Notes: generated by a model from the sequence alone, not told the origin. 33,356 nt of DNA from Acidimicrobiia bacterium (GCA_029861625.1 JAOTZB010000007.1:1-33356), one strand, 5' to 3'. Shown: positions 17,373 to 26,577, counted from the stretch's first letter. Numbers and translations are program-made.

Positions 17373-18059
17373 TCAGCCGCACACAGCGTCGACCTGCGCG
17401 CCGAAGACGACACCTTCGGGCGAGGAGAGGTTGAGGCTCGCGACCCATGTGTTGCCGCCCGTCGAGGTCTCGTTCAGATCGTCGCCGCCATTGAGGTTCG
17501 ACAACAGCACGTCGTCGCCGTTCAGGGCATCGGGTCCGCTGATGAACACGATGACGAAGTCGGGCTGGGTGCTGTCGTAGGTGCCCTCCATGGCGACCCC
17601 GACGTCGGACTCACCGGAGAAACGGAAGCTCCAGTCGTCGCCCGACTCCACGACCGTGCAGCCGACCGTGGCGTCGTACACACGGCCGTCGTCGAGGGCG
17701 ACGCTGACGGTGCCCGTGCTGGCGAAGCTGTCCGCGGCCGGCGGGGGCGGCGGCTCCGGGGTGGGCTCATCGGCGGCGACCTCGTCCTCGTCGGAGGACT
17801 CGGGATCGGTCGCAGCGTCGTCGGCCGGCTCGTCGCTCGAATCGTCCGGCTCCTCTGGTGTGGTGTCCTCGCTTGCATCGGCCGAGCTGTCCTCATCGGC
17901 ATCGGCATCGGCGGAGCCGGTCTCGGTCTCGGCGTCGGCCCCGTCGACCTCCACATCGCCGTCCGGGCTGTCGACCAGCTCGGGGCGGTCACCTCCCGAA
18001 CACGCAGCCGCCACCATGACGACCGCCAGAAGTGAGGCCAGGACCCTGGATCGAACCAT
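17373..18059 (-). CDS. acidic lipoprotein (unknown function)
   Basis: Signal with lipobox (LASLLAVVMVAAAC); long D/E/S/A-rich segment then globular C-terminal domain; start overlaps upstream stop (TGATG). Confidence 0.8.
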   Translation of the reverse strand: MVRSRVLASLLAVVMVAAACSGGDRPELVDSPDGDVEVDGADAETETGSADADADEDSSADASEDTTPEEPDDSSDEPADDAATDPESSDEDEVAADEPTPEPPPPPAADSFASTGTVSVALDDGRVYDATVGCTVVESGDDWSFRFSGESDVGVAMEGTYDSTQPDFVIVFISGPDALNGDDVLLSNLNGGDDLNETSTGGNTWVASLNLSSPEGVVFGAQVDAVCG

Positions 18060-19669
18060 CAGAGCTGTACTCCTCCATACGAGATTCCCGTGAGATGTGC
18101 GATCTCACGATCGAAGGTGGTCAGGTCGTCGGTGCAGAGCTCCCGGAGATGGGTGTGCCCGCACGCTCGGGCCAAGACCGCCATCAGAGCAACGCTAGCG
18201 GCGAAGAAGCGCTCCAACCGCGCGGCAGCCTCGTCGACGATGAGGCGGGCCCGCAGGTCATCCCGCTGCGTCGCGATGCCCACTGGGCAGTTGTTGGTCG
18301 AACATGCCCGCATCCCGAGACACCCGATGGCCTGCATCGCCGAGTTCGAGAGCGCGACTGCGTCGGCGCCGAGCGCCAGCGCCTTGGCGAAGTCGGTATG
18401 GGTGCGCAGTCCACCGGTGATCACCAGCGTGATGTCGCGGCGGCCACGCGCGTCGAGGTGGCGCCTCGCCCGTGCCAGCGCGGGCATGGTCGGCACCGAG
18501 ATGTGGTCGCGGAACACGATCGGCGCGGCTCCGGTCCCGCCGCCCCGACCGTCGAGGATCACGTAGTCGACGCCGACCCGAATGGCGGCGTCGAGGTCGT
18601 CCTCGATGTGTTGGGCCGACAACTTCGCGCCGATGGGGATACCGCCGGTCGCCTCGCGCACCTCGTCGGCGAAGGCCCGATAGTGGTCCTCGCAGTCGAA
18701 GTCGGCGAACGTCGATGGTGAGATCGCGTCGGTGCCGGGTTCGAGGCCGCGAACCTCGGCGATCCTGCCCGTGACCTTCCTCCCGGGAAGATGTCCACCC
18801 GTGCCGGTCTTGGCGCCCTGGCCGAACTTGAAGTGGAAGGCCTGCGTCTTCGCCACCTTGTCCATCGAGAACCCGAAACGCCCCGACGCGAGCTCGTAGA
18901 AGTAGCGGGAGTTGGCAGCCTGTTCCTCGGGCAACATGCCGCCTTCGCCCGAACAGATACCGGTGCCTGCGAGCTCGGCCCCCTTCGCCAACGCGATCTT
19001 CGCCTCCGCCGACAGCGCGCCGAAGCTCATGTCGGACACGAACATCGGCAGGTCGAGCTCGAGCGGGCGGGCCGCGTTGGGTCCGATCACGACCTCGGTT
19101 CCGACCGGGGCATCGTCGAGCTGGGGCTTGCGCGCCAGCTGCGCCGTGACGAACTGGACGTCGTCCCATTTCGGCAACAGATCCCGGCTGACGCCCATCG
19201 AGCCGACCGGCCCGTGATGTCCCAGGTAGTCCAGCCCCTCGTTCCCCAACTGGCGGATGAGCGCGACATGGGGCTCCTCGGGTGTGCCGTGGGGGTCCTG
19301 ATAGGCCCCCTGGTAACTCTCGCGATCGAAGGGCTGGGGGTGTTCCTTCTCCCATGCCAGCACCTCCTCGGCATCGATCATGAGGTCGTCGGCGTCGAGC
19401 CAGGAGGCGAACCGGTGCAGTCGCTCGGCGTTGTCGTACGCGCTGACGCCCGTGTGGAACACGTAGTCCCACCCGTGGACGCCGCAGATGATGTTGTCGC
19501 CGTCGATCCGGCCGTCGGCCATGTGGGCCCCGCGATGCAGGCACCGGCCGTAGAGGACCGAATGGTTGTCGTCAGCTCGAACGATGACGAGGTCGACGTT
19601 GCCGACGAGCACACCGACCGGTTCACGGTCGGCCACGTCGCTCCATGTTGCGATCTTCAAGGGTTGCAC
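18059..19669 (-). CDS. Rieske [2Fe-2S] - FMN-binding glutamate synthase family fusion
   Basis: N-terminal Rieske CLHRGAHM...CGVHGWDY; GltS FMN domain DMSFGALSAEAKIALAKGAELAGTGICSGEGGMLPEE...LDGRGGGTGAAP; 3Fe-4S type CLGMRACSTNNCPVGIATQ. Confidence 0.9.
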   Translation of the reverse strand: MQPLKIATWSDVADREPVGVLVGNVDLVIVRADDNHSVLYGRCLHRGAHMADGRIDGDNIICGVHGWDYVFHTGVSAYDNAERLHRFASWLDADDLMIDAEEVLAWEKEHPQPFDRESYQGAYQDPHGTPEEPHVALIRQLGNEGLDYLGHHGPVGSMGVSRDLLPKWDDVQFVTAQLARKPQLDDAPVGTEVVIGPNAARPLELDLPMFVSDMSFGALSAEAKIALAKGAELAGTGICSGEGGMLPEEQAANSRYFYELASGRFGFSMDKVAKTQAFHFKFGQGAKTGTGGHLPGRKVTGRIAEVRGLEPGTDAISPSTFADFDCEDHYRAFADEVREATGGIPIGAKLSAQHIEDDLDAAIRVGVDYVILDGRGGGTGAAPIVFRDHISVPTMPALARARRHLDARGRRDITLVITGGLRTHTDFAKALALGADAVALSNSAMQAIGCLGMRACSTNNCPVGIATQRDDLRARLIVDEAAARLERFFAASVALMAVLARACGHTHLRELCTDDLTTFDREIAHLTGISYGGVQL

Positions 19670-19743
19670 GACGGCACTCCTCCTGCTCTTGCCCGCGGTC
19701 GTTCCGTCCTGACTGTGCCACGCTTTGGGTCGGGAGGTTCCAT

Positions 19744-21045
19744 ATGCAGGACATCGCGCTGCTCGCGGCCCTGATCGGCGGCTATGGCCTGGTGTCGGAA
19801 CGACTCGCCAAGTTTTGGATCACAGCCCCCATGGCATTCGTCGCGGGCGGCATCGCTTTCGGCGACGCCGGCCTCGCCGTCTTCGATCTCGATATCGAGA
19901 ACGAGTCGGTCGCACTGCTCGCCGAGGCGACGCTGGTGCTCGTGTTGTTCGCCGATGCGACACGCATCGACGTCATGCGCCTGCGATCCGGATACCGGCT
20001 CCCGGCCCGCTTGTTGTTGATCGGGTTCCCGCTCACGGTGCTGGCGGGCCTCGGCCTCGCGTGGCTGGTGTTGGACTCGTTGAGCTGGCAGGAGGCGGGC
20101 CTGGTCGCCGCCGTGCTGGCACCGACCGACGCCGCGCTCGGCGCAGCCGTGGTCAACGACGAGCGTCTGCCCGTGAGGATCCGGCAGGGTCTGAACGTCG
20201 AGAGCGGCCTCAACGACGGCCTCGCGGTCCCGGTCGTCACCGTGTTCCTGGCCCTCGTCGTCGCCGAGGAGACCGGTGGAGGCCAGACCGACTGGGTCGA
20301 GTTCGTTGCCGAACAGATCGGGTACGGGACCCTCATCGGCGTGAGTGTGGGCTGCGTGGGCGGCATCTCGTTGCGATGGGCCGACAGCAGGGGCTGGGTC
20401 GAAGGTGTGTACCGGCAGCTGAGCACGCTGTCCATTGCTGTCGGCGCGTTCGCTCTCGCAGGAACGATCGACGGCAACGGCTTCGTTGCCGCCTTCACCG
20501 CCGGGCTGGCCTTCAGCCAGGTCGCCCGCGAGCTGTGCGGCGGGGTCCAGGACTTCACGATCGACGAGGGCGAGCTGCTTGCCGGGCTCACCTTCATCGT
20601 GTTCGGCGCCGTGCTCGGCGGACCTGCGATCAACGAGCTCACGTGGCAGATCGCGCTCTACGTCGTGCTGTCCCTCACCGTCGTGCGCATGGTGCCGGTG
20701 GCGGTGTCGATGATCGGCGCGGGCACGCGTCGTGAGACGGTCTTGTTCCTCGGCTGGTTCGGGCCGAGGGGTCTCGCATCCATCGTCTTCGGTCTCTTGG
20801 TGCTCGAGGAGACCGACAGCAGCTCCACGCGACTGATGTTCGTCGTCGTGGCATGGACCGTGCTCGTGAGTGTGATCGCCCACGGCATCTCGGCGGCGCC
20901 GTGGAGTGGTCGGCTCGCAGCCGAGCTCGATACGGCCGCGCAGGACGATCCGTCGATGCCCGAGCACGTCTCAGTGGCCGAAATGCCCCTTCGCGGGGGC
21001 GGAATGAGCCGATTGCCCCATGTTCGGCACCGACGCGATGGGTAA
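19744..21045 (+). CDS. Na+/H+ antiporter, CPA1/NhaP-like
   Basis: ATG at 19744; LVAAVLAPTDAALGAAVVNDERLPVRIRQGLNVESGLNDGLAVPVVTVFLAL, multiple TM segments, FLGWFGPRGLASIVFGLLVLEE. Confidence 0.92.
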   Translation: MQDIALLAALIGGYGLVSERLAKFWITAPMAFVAGGIAFGDAGLAVFDLDIENESVALLAEATLVLVLFADATRIDVMRLRSGYRLPARLLLIGFPLTVLAGLGLAWLVLDSLSWQEAGLVAAVLAPTDAALGAAVVNDERLPVRIRQGLNVESGLNDGLAVPVVTVFLALVVAEETGGGQTDWVEFVAEQIGYGTLIGVSVGCVGGISLRWADSRGWVEGVYRQLSTLSIAVGAFALAGTIDGNGFVAAFTAGLAFSQVARELCGGVQDFTIDEGELLAGLTFIVFGAVLGGPAINELTWQIALYVVLSLTVVRMVPVAVSMIGAGTRRETVLFLGWFGPRGLASIVFGLLVLEETDSSSTRLMFVVVAWTVLVSVIAHGISAAPWSGRLAAELDTAAQDDPSMPEHVSVAEMPLRGGGMSRLPHVRHRRDG

Positions 21046-21104
21046 GAATCTGGTCAACGGTAAGTGGTTTGTTAGCCACCTTCTGTGGGAAAGCAGGAAC
21101 CGAC

Positions 21105-21290
21105 ATGCAGCTCTTCCATCGCACCAAGCGGGCACCGACCATCCTCAACACGTGTCCACGTTGTGGCCACAAGGGGAAGGTTCAAGTCGTCGACCTCGTC
21201 CAGGGAATCGACGTCGTGCAGTGCCATCCGTGCGGGAACCGCTGGGAATTGGCCCGTCCAATCTCGGAACAGCTGACAGCCATCCGCTGA
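21105..21290 (+). CDS. small zinc-ribbon protein (61 aa)
   Basis: MQLFHRTKRAPTILNTCPRCGHKGKVQVVDLVQGIDVVQCHPCGNRWELARPI: CxxC...CxxC pair. Confidence 0.7.
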   Translation: MQLFHRTKRAPTILNTCPRCGHKGKVQVVDLVQGIDVVQCHPCGNRWELARPISEQLTAIR

Positions 21291-21327
21291 CGGCGACGGC
21301 ACCCGTCGTCGTCGGCATGGTGTCGAC

Positions 21328-22272
21328 CTACCCCTTGACGTACCGCTCGGCGAGGTCGCCGAGAACCGCCAGACACTCCTCGGCGCAGTTCCGCAGGATG
21401 TCGGCCACCGGCTCCACCCGATCGATCCGCCCGCAGACCTGACCCGACAGCGCGATGGCGGCCTCCATGTCACCGCCGAAGTAGAGATCGACCGCGGATC
21501 CGAACTCACCGAATGCGTTCTTCTCGGTGTCGAACTCGAGCGCGGTCGTGCGCTCGGTCCTGAGCGCCCGGAGCGCCGGTGACGCATGGCGGTTCAAGAA
21601 CACGGTGTCGGTCTCGCCCGCATCGATGATCGCCTGTTTCCAGTTGTCGTGCACCGGCGACTCGGCCGCCGACACCATGCGAGTGCCGAGCTGAACGCCC
21701 TCGGCACCGAGCGCGAACGCCGCGGCCATCGTGGGACCGTCGACCATGCCACCGGCTGCGATGATCGGGACGTCGACCTTGGAGCGGATGAGCGGCAGGA
21801 GCACCATCGATGCGACCGGTTGCGGGTTCTTGAACCCACCGCCCTCGCCGCCCTCGACGACAAGGCCGTCGACGCCCGCATCGACCGCCTTGATGGCCCC
21901 CCGCAACGTCGGGACCACGTGGAAGACGGTGAGCCCGGCCGCCTTCAACGGCTCGGTGTACTTCGTCGGGCTACCGGCCGATGTGGTCACGAACTTCACG
22001 CCCTGGTCGACCACGAACTCGACGATCTCCGGATCGCGGACGAATGCCTGGGCAATGTTGACGCCGAACGGCTTGTCGGTGAGATCTCGCATCCTCCGGA
22101 TCTCGTCGCGGATCACGTCGAGCTCACCGGAGCTCGTCTCGATTATCCCGAGGCCTCCGGCCTCCGACACCGCCGACGCGAGCCGGGATCGTGCGATCCA
22201 GCCCATCGGCGCCTGCACGATGGGGAGCTCGACGCCGAGCATGCGGGTGACACGGTTGTCGAAGGCGCTCAT
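21328..22272 (-). CDS. nitronate monooxygenase (2-nitropropane dioxygenase family)
   Basis: MLGVELPIVQAPMGWIARSRLASAVSEAGGLGIIETSS...VVEGGEGGGF...VPIIAAGGMVDGPTMAAAFALGAEGVQLGTRMVSAAESPVHDNWKQAI. Confidence 0.92.
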   Translation of the reverse strand: MSAFDNRVTRMLGVELPIVQAPMGWIARSRLASAVSEAGGLGIIETSSGELDVIRDEIRRMRDLTDKPFGVNIAQAFVRDPEIVEFVVDQGVKFVTTSAGSPTKYTEPLKAAGLTVFHVVPTLRGAIKAVDAGVDGLVVEGGEGGGFKNPQPVASMVLLPLIRSKVDVPIIAAGGMVDGPTMAAAFALGAEGVQLGTRMVSAAESPVHDNWKQAIIDAGETDTVFLNRHASPALRALRTERTTALEFDTEKNAFGEFGSAVDLYFGGDMEAAIALSGQVCGRIDRVEPVADILRNCAEECLAVLGDLAERYVKG

Positions 22273-24308
22273 CCCGGCACCGGACAGACGTCGACCACGT
22301 TGTCGTGGAAGATCGCGCCGGCGCCCATGTCAGCGTCGCGTTCGAGCACCGTCGCGTTCGGGTTCGCTCCACCGTTGTGGCGGGGCCAACCACCCTTGGT
22401 CGACACGGCCACGCCGGGCCGGGCCCGGTCGTCGACGCGCAGCGCGGCCTGGAACGATCCCCGGCTGTTGTGCACCTCGACGACATCGTTCTCCCGAAGT
22501 CCACGCGCCGCTGCGTCGGTCGGGTTCAGAACCACCGCCGGTTCGCCTGATCGGTCGCGATGGGTCGTGCTGTTGGCGAACACCGAGTTCAAGAAGTAGT
22601 GATCAGCGGCCGCCACGAGCTGGAGACCGCCATCGGCCGGCGACTCGGCCGGACCGACCGGATGGGGCAGTCGGCCGTGGCCATCGGCCTCGGCCCGTTC
22701 GGAAACGAGCTCGAATCGGCCCGAGGGTGTGGGGAAGCGGTCGAGGAACGGCTGATAGGGAGACGGAACGTCGAGCCGGGCCCAGCCCGCCCGTGCCAAC
22801 ACGTCGTACCCACCGGACACGCTCGTGCCGAGCGCGTCGCGAGCCAGTTGTTCGTCGCTCGCATGGACCGCCGGGTGGTCGATGCCGAGTCGTGTTGCCA
22901 GCCGTCGGAACATCTCGGTGTGCGGCAGGCACTCACCCGGCGGCGCAGATACCGGCACGTTCAGCTGCACGTAGAGATGACTGTAGGAGTCGTGCAGATC
23001 GAGATGTTCGGTCTGCATCGTGGCGGGCAGCAACAGGTCGGCATAGTCAGCGGTGTCGGTCCGGAAGTGGTCGATCACGACGGTGTGCAGGTCGTTGCGG
23101 GAGAGACCGCGGCGAATGCGGTTCTGGTCGGGGTTGGACGCGACCGGGTTGGAGGCGTAGATCGCGAGACAGGTGACGGGCGGGTCGTCGAGCTCGAGCA
23201 GACCGTGCCCGAGCCGGGTCATTGCCAGCGATCGACGGGGACCGGGAGCGAGGTCGGGACGATTGAGCGCGACGGAGTCGAACGCATATGCCGGGCTGGT
23301 CGAGTAGCAGGCTCCCCCGCCGAGGCGGTCGTAGTCGCCGGTGATCGCAGGGATGCACGAGATGACCCGGGCCGCCTGCCCGCCTCCGAGGTGGCGCTGC
23401 ATCCCCATCGACAGCTTGATGCCCGTCGGCCGAGCCGACGCGAGGCGTTCGCCGAGAGCTTCGATCTGCTCGCGGGGTACGCCACACTGCCCGGCCGCCC
23501 ATTCGGGGGTGTAGCGCTCCAGGGATGCCTCGAACTCGGGCCAGCCGAGGGTGCGTTGCTCCAGGTAGGCGAGGTCGTGTGCTCCCCGCGCCACGACGAC
23601 GTGCATCAACGCCAGCGCCAGGGCGGCGTCGGTCCCCGGTAGCAGGGCAACGTGTTCATCGGCTCGCTCGGCCGTGCGGGTCCGGGTGGGGTCGATGACG
23701 ACGACCCACGCTCCGTTGCGTCGGGCCTCGGCGATGAACGGCCAGAGATGCTGGTTCGACGTCAGCGTGTTGGAACCCCACAGCAGGATCAGGGACGAAT
23801 GCCGCAGATCCTGCGGATCCATGCCGCCGGCCGAACCGGTGGTGTAGCTCATGCCGACGTGGCCGGCGACCGAGCAGATGTTCGCGTGGTGCTTCGAGGC
23901 GCCCAGGACGTTGAACAGACGATTACCCGCGCCTGGCGTGCCCTGCACGTAGCCGACGGTGCCCGTGCCGGCGTAGGGCCAGATCGACTCGGCGCCGTGC
24001 TCGTCGATCGAGGACTGCAACCGCGCCGCCCACTCGTCGAGGGCGTCGTCCCAGCCGATCCGCTCGAATCGCCCCTCACCCTTGGCGCCGACGCGTCGCA
24101 TCGGATACAGCAGGCGGTCGGGGTGCCGGGTGTGCTCGAGGTAGGAGTTGACCTTCACGCACAGGCTGCCGCGTGTGAACGGGTGGGCTCTGTTGGCACG
24201 CAGCTTCACGGGCGTCGCACCATCGACGGTGACGATCCAGCTACAACCGTCGGGGCAATCGAGCGGGCAACCACCGACGATCTCGTGGGTTCCGCTCGGC
24301 GCCGTCAT
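22269..24308 (-). CDS. bis-MGD molybdopterin oxidoreductase (DMSO reductase superfamily)
   Basis: [4Fe-4S] motif CPLDCPDGCSW...GSLCVK; NICSVAGHVGMSYTTGSAGGMDPQDLRHSSLILLWGSNTLTSNQHLWPFI; C-terminal molydop-binding domain VVLNPTDAAARGLRENDVVEVHNSRG. Confidence 0.93.
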   Translation of the reverse strand: MTAPSGTHEIVGGCPLDCPDGCSWIVTVDGATPVKLRANRAHPFTRGSLCVKVNSYLEHTRHPDRLLYPMRRVGAKGEGRFERIGWDDALDEWAARLQSSIDEHGAESIWPYAGTGTVGYVQGTPGAGNRLFNVLGASKHHANICSVAGHVGMSYTTGSAGGMDPQDLRHSSLILLWGSNTLTSNQHLWPFIAEARRNGAWVVVIDPTRTRTAERADEHVALLPGTDAALALALMHVVVARGAHDLAYLEQRTLGWPEFEASLERYTPEWAAGQCGVPREQIEALGERLASARPTGIKLSMGMQRHLGGGQAARVISCIPAITGDYDRLGGGACYSTSPAYAFDSVALNRPDLAPGPRRSLAMTRLGHGLLELDDPPVTCLAIYASNPVASNPDQNRIRRGLSRNDLHTVVIDHFRTDTADYADLLLPATMQTEHLDLHDSYSHLYVQLNVPVSAPPGECLPHTEMFRRLATRLGIDHPAVHASDEQLARDALGTSVSGGYDVLARAGWARLDVPSPYQPFLDRFPTPSGRFELVSERAEADGHGRLPHPVGPAESPADGGLQLVAAADHYFLNSVFANSTTHRDRSGEPAVVLNPTDAAARGLRENDVVEVHNSRGSFQAALRVDDRARPGVAVSTKGGWPRHNGGANPNATVLERDADMGAGAIFHDNVVDVCPVPG

Positions 24309-24344
24309 GACGCAAGTCTGCCCGGCGCCGCCGGGCGGCGACGG

Positions 24345-25004
24345 TCAGCCACGCTTGTCGGCGAAACCGTCGAGTGAGGGCGGGGGCAGCCCGTCGACAC
24401 CGGCGTCGGGTTCGGGCACGCCGATCGCCGTGCCGAGCGGCAACACCCCGGCCCAGTGGTCGAGGGCGTAGTCCTCGTCGTCGTCGATGGGTCCTCCCTC
24501 GCGGATCTTGACCGACGCCTCGGTGAGCGGCACCGCCAACACCGTCGTCGCGCGCAGCTCCTTCTCGTTGCCAGGACGTGACTCAGCGGCGCGGCCCGGA
24601 AGCACATGATCCACGAACCCGTCGAGCACCGCGCGTTTCTCGGTCACGTCAACCACCTCGAAGGCTCGCCCGAAGATGACTGCCGAGCGGTAGTTCATCG
24701 AATGGTGGAAGGCCGAACGGGCCACGACGATGCCGTCGACCAGGGTGACCGTGACACACACGTCGACGCCCTTCTTCAGCCCGCGCAACATGCGGCTCGC
24801 AGGTGAGCCGTGCAGATACAGCGTCTGGTCGACCCGGCAGTAGGCCGTGGGGATGACGACGGGTGACCCGTCATGGATGAAGCCGACGTGGCAGACGAAC
24901 CCTTCGTCGAGGATCGACTCGAGATGGGTGCGATCTCGCCGGCCCCGCTCTGGAAGCCGGCGCACCGTCGTGCGCTCGGTCGGAGAGAGGTCGGACGATC
25001 CCAT
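24345..25004 (-). CDS. pyridoxamine 5'-phosphate oxidase-like FMN-binding protein
   Basis: ATG at 25004; RDRTHLESILDEGFVCHVGFIHDGSPVVIPTAYCRVDQTLYLHGSPASRMLRGL...GRAFEVVDVTEKRAVLDGFVDHVLPGR. Confidence 0.88.
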   Translation of the reverse strand: MGSSDLSPTERTTVRRLPERGRRDRTHLESILDEGFVCHVGFIHDGSPVVIPTAYCRVDQTLYLHGSPASRMLRGLKKGVDVCVTVTLVDGIVVARSAFHHSMNYRSAVIFGRAFEVVDVTEKRAVLDGFVDHVLPGRAAESRPGNEKELRATTVLAVPLTEASVKIREGGPIDDDEDYALDHWAGVLPLGTAIGVPEPDAGVDGLPPPSLDGFADKRG

Positions 25005-25110
25005 GCCGGACAGTGTGGCAGCGACCGGGCGCCCGTGACACCGAGATGTGATCTCACCGGTCACGCGTCGGGTCCCGGGCCGAGTTCGACGGCCCGGCCA
25101 TACTGACGGG

Positions 25111-26577
25111 ATGCGCCGAGGAGCTCCAGCGGTCGTGGCGGTGGTGGCCGTGCTGGCGGCTGCGTGTGCCGGTGACGCGGGGATCAGCACGTCGTCGACC
25201 GAATCGACCGCGACACCGACGGAATCGACCGAATCGACCGCGACACCGACCGACACCGACGATCCGAGCCCGACGCCGACGCCCCGGAACGGCCCGATCA
25301 TGGTCGCGGCCGGCCCGGAACGTGAAACCCTGCTCCTGGTCGACCCGACCGACGGGTCGACCCGCACCATCGAGCATCCAGCCCACCTGGTCGGCAACCC
25401 GACGGTGTTGCGCGGCGCCGGAGGACCCGGTGGTGAGTACGCCGTCGTGATCACCTCCCAGGACGCCTACGTGTTCGAGGTCGCGACCGGCGCCGTCCAA
25501 CACTCCTCACCCCTCGGCGACACCCTGGGGGCCTCGCCGCGCCCGGTCCCCGAGGCGGCGCTGTTCGTTCGCGGCGACCAGCTCACGGTCGCCGATCTGC
25601 GCACCGGCACGATCATCGACGCCGGACCTTCCGACCCCGGGCTGGCACGGCTGGACGTCGACGCCGACGCCCGAACCGCGCTCGTCAGTCGCGGGAGCGG
25701 CGGCGGTGAGCTCGTCGACCTCGACGCAGGCACCAGCAAGACCATCGCCGACGAGCTGTTCCTCATCGGCGACGCCCTCGACCCCACGGGCCGGCGGGTG
25801 GCGGCCACGCGTCGCGGATCGGGCCCCGTCGACCGCCAGATCGTCGTGTTCGGGGTCGACGATCCCGAGACGATGGCCGTCTGGTACGAGCCGGCGACAG
25901 CCGAAGGTCAGCTGTCTGGCTACGCGTGGACCGGCGATGTCATCGTCGCCATCGATTTCACCGGGCGTGTCTTCGTCCTCGACGGCGCCGAGCCCGACGA
26001 GATCGGCCGCATCGGTGACGGCGAGGTTGCGCCGTTCCGCCTCCACGGCGGAGAGACTGCCGCGGCGGTGCTCGCGTCGAACGCGACGCCCGAGGGCGAA
26101 CGTTGGTATCGGATCGATCCGACGAGCCGCGACATCCAACCGCTCCCCGAGCTCGACGGTCTGGTGCCGCTCGGCGGCGAGCGACTCCCGGACGCGCTGA
26201 TTCTCGGTGACGGCGATGGTGTGTCCGACTGGTCACGGGTGGTCGTCGCCCCGATCGATGTCGGCGACGCCGTCGAGATCGTCGCCAGCGATGCGCCGCA
26301 GACGCTGAGCGTCACAGGGGTCGGGGGCGACGTCGTCCGGGTCACGCTCATCGAATTCCGGCTGCGTACCTTCAGCTACGTCGATGCCGGCGATGGCACC
26401 GTCGTGGGCGAGGGAACCTCGTCCGGCGCCATGGTGATCAGCCCCGACCTCGGCCAGGTTGCCGTCGTCCCCGACGGGACCGCACCGACGGTGGTCGTTC
26501 ACGAGCTCGCCGACCCGGCGTCGGGCCGTGAGGTCGGCGCCGGGGCGGCCGTCGCCTGGCTGGAAGATCCGCGCTGA
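25111..26577 (+). CDS. secreted lipoprotein, beta-propeller-like
   Basis: ATG at 25111; lipobox VLAAACAGD; Ser/Thr linker STESTATPTESTESTATPTDTDD then repetitive beta-rich domain. Confidence 0.75.
   Translation: MRRGAPAVVAVVAVLAAACAGDAGISTSSTESTATPTESTESTATPTDTDDPSPTPTPRNGPIMVAAGPERETLLLVDPTDGSTRTIEHPAHLVGNPTVLRGAGGPGGEYAVVITSQDAYVFEVATGAVQHSSPLGDTLGASPRPVPEAALFVRGDQLTVADLRTGTIIDAGPSDPGLARLDVDADARTALVSRGSGGGELVDLDAGTSKTIADELFLIGDALDPTGRRVAATRRGSGPVDRQIVVFGVDDPETMAVWYEPATAEGQLSGYAWTGDVIVAIDFTGRVFVLDGAEPDEIGRIGDGEVAPFRLHGGETAAAVLASNATPEGERWYRIDPTSRDIQPLPELDGLVPLGGERLPDALILGDGDGVSDWSRVVVAPIDVGDAVEIVASDAPQTLSVTGVGGDVVRVTLIEFRLRTFSYVDAGDGTVVGEGTSSGAMVISPDLGQVAVVPDGTAPTVVVHELADPASGREVGAGAAVAWLEDPR
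25201..25250 (+). repeat. 20-bp direct repeat GAATCGACCGCGACACCGAC (30-bp period) in lipoprotein linker
   Basis: Identical copies at 25201-25220 and 25231-25250. Confidence 0.9.

Noticed and set aside
18258-19544. 428-aa minus-strand ORF
   Set aside because: Alternate frame of the Rieske-GltS CDS; Arg-rich low-complexity translation.
19657-20967. 436-aa minus-strand ORF
   Set aside because: Antisense to the antiporter; composition of a shadow ORF.
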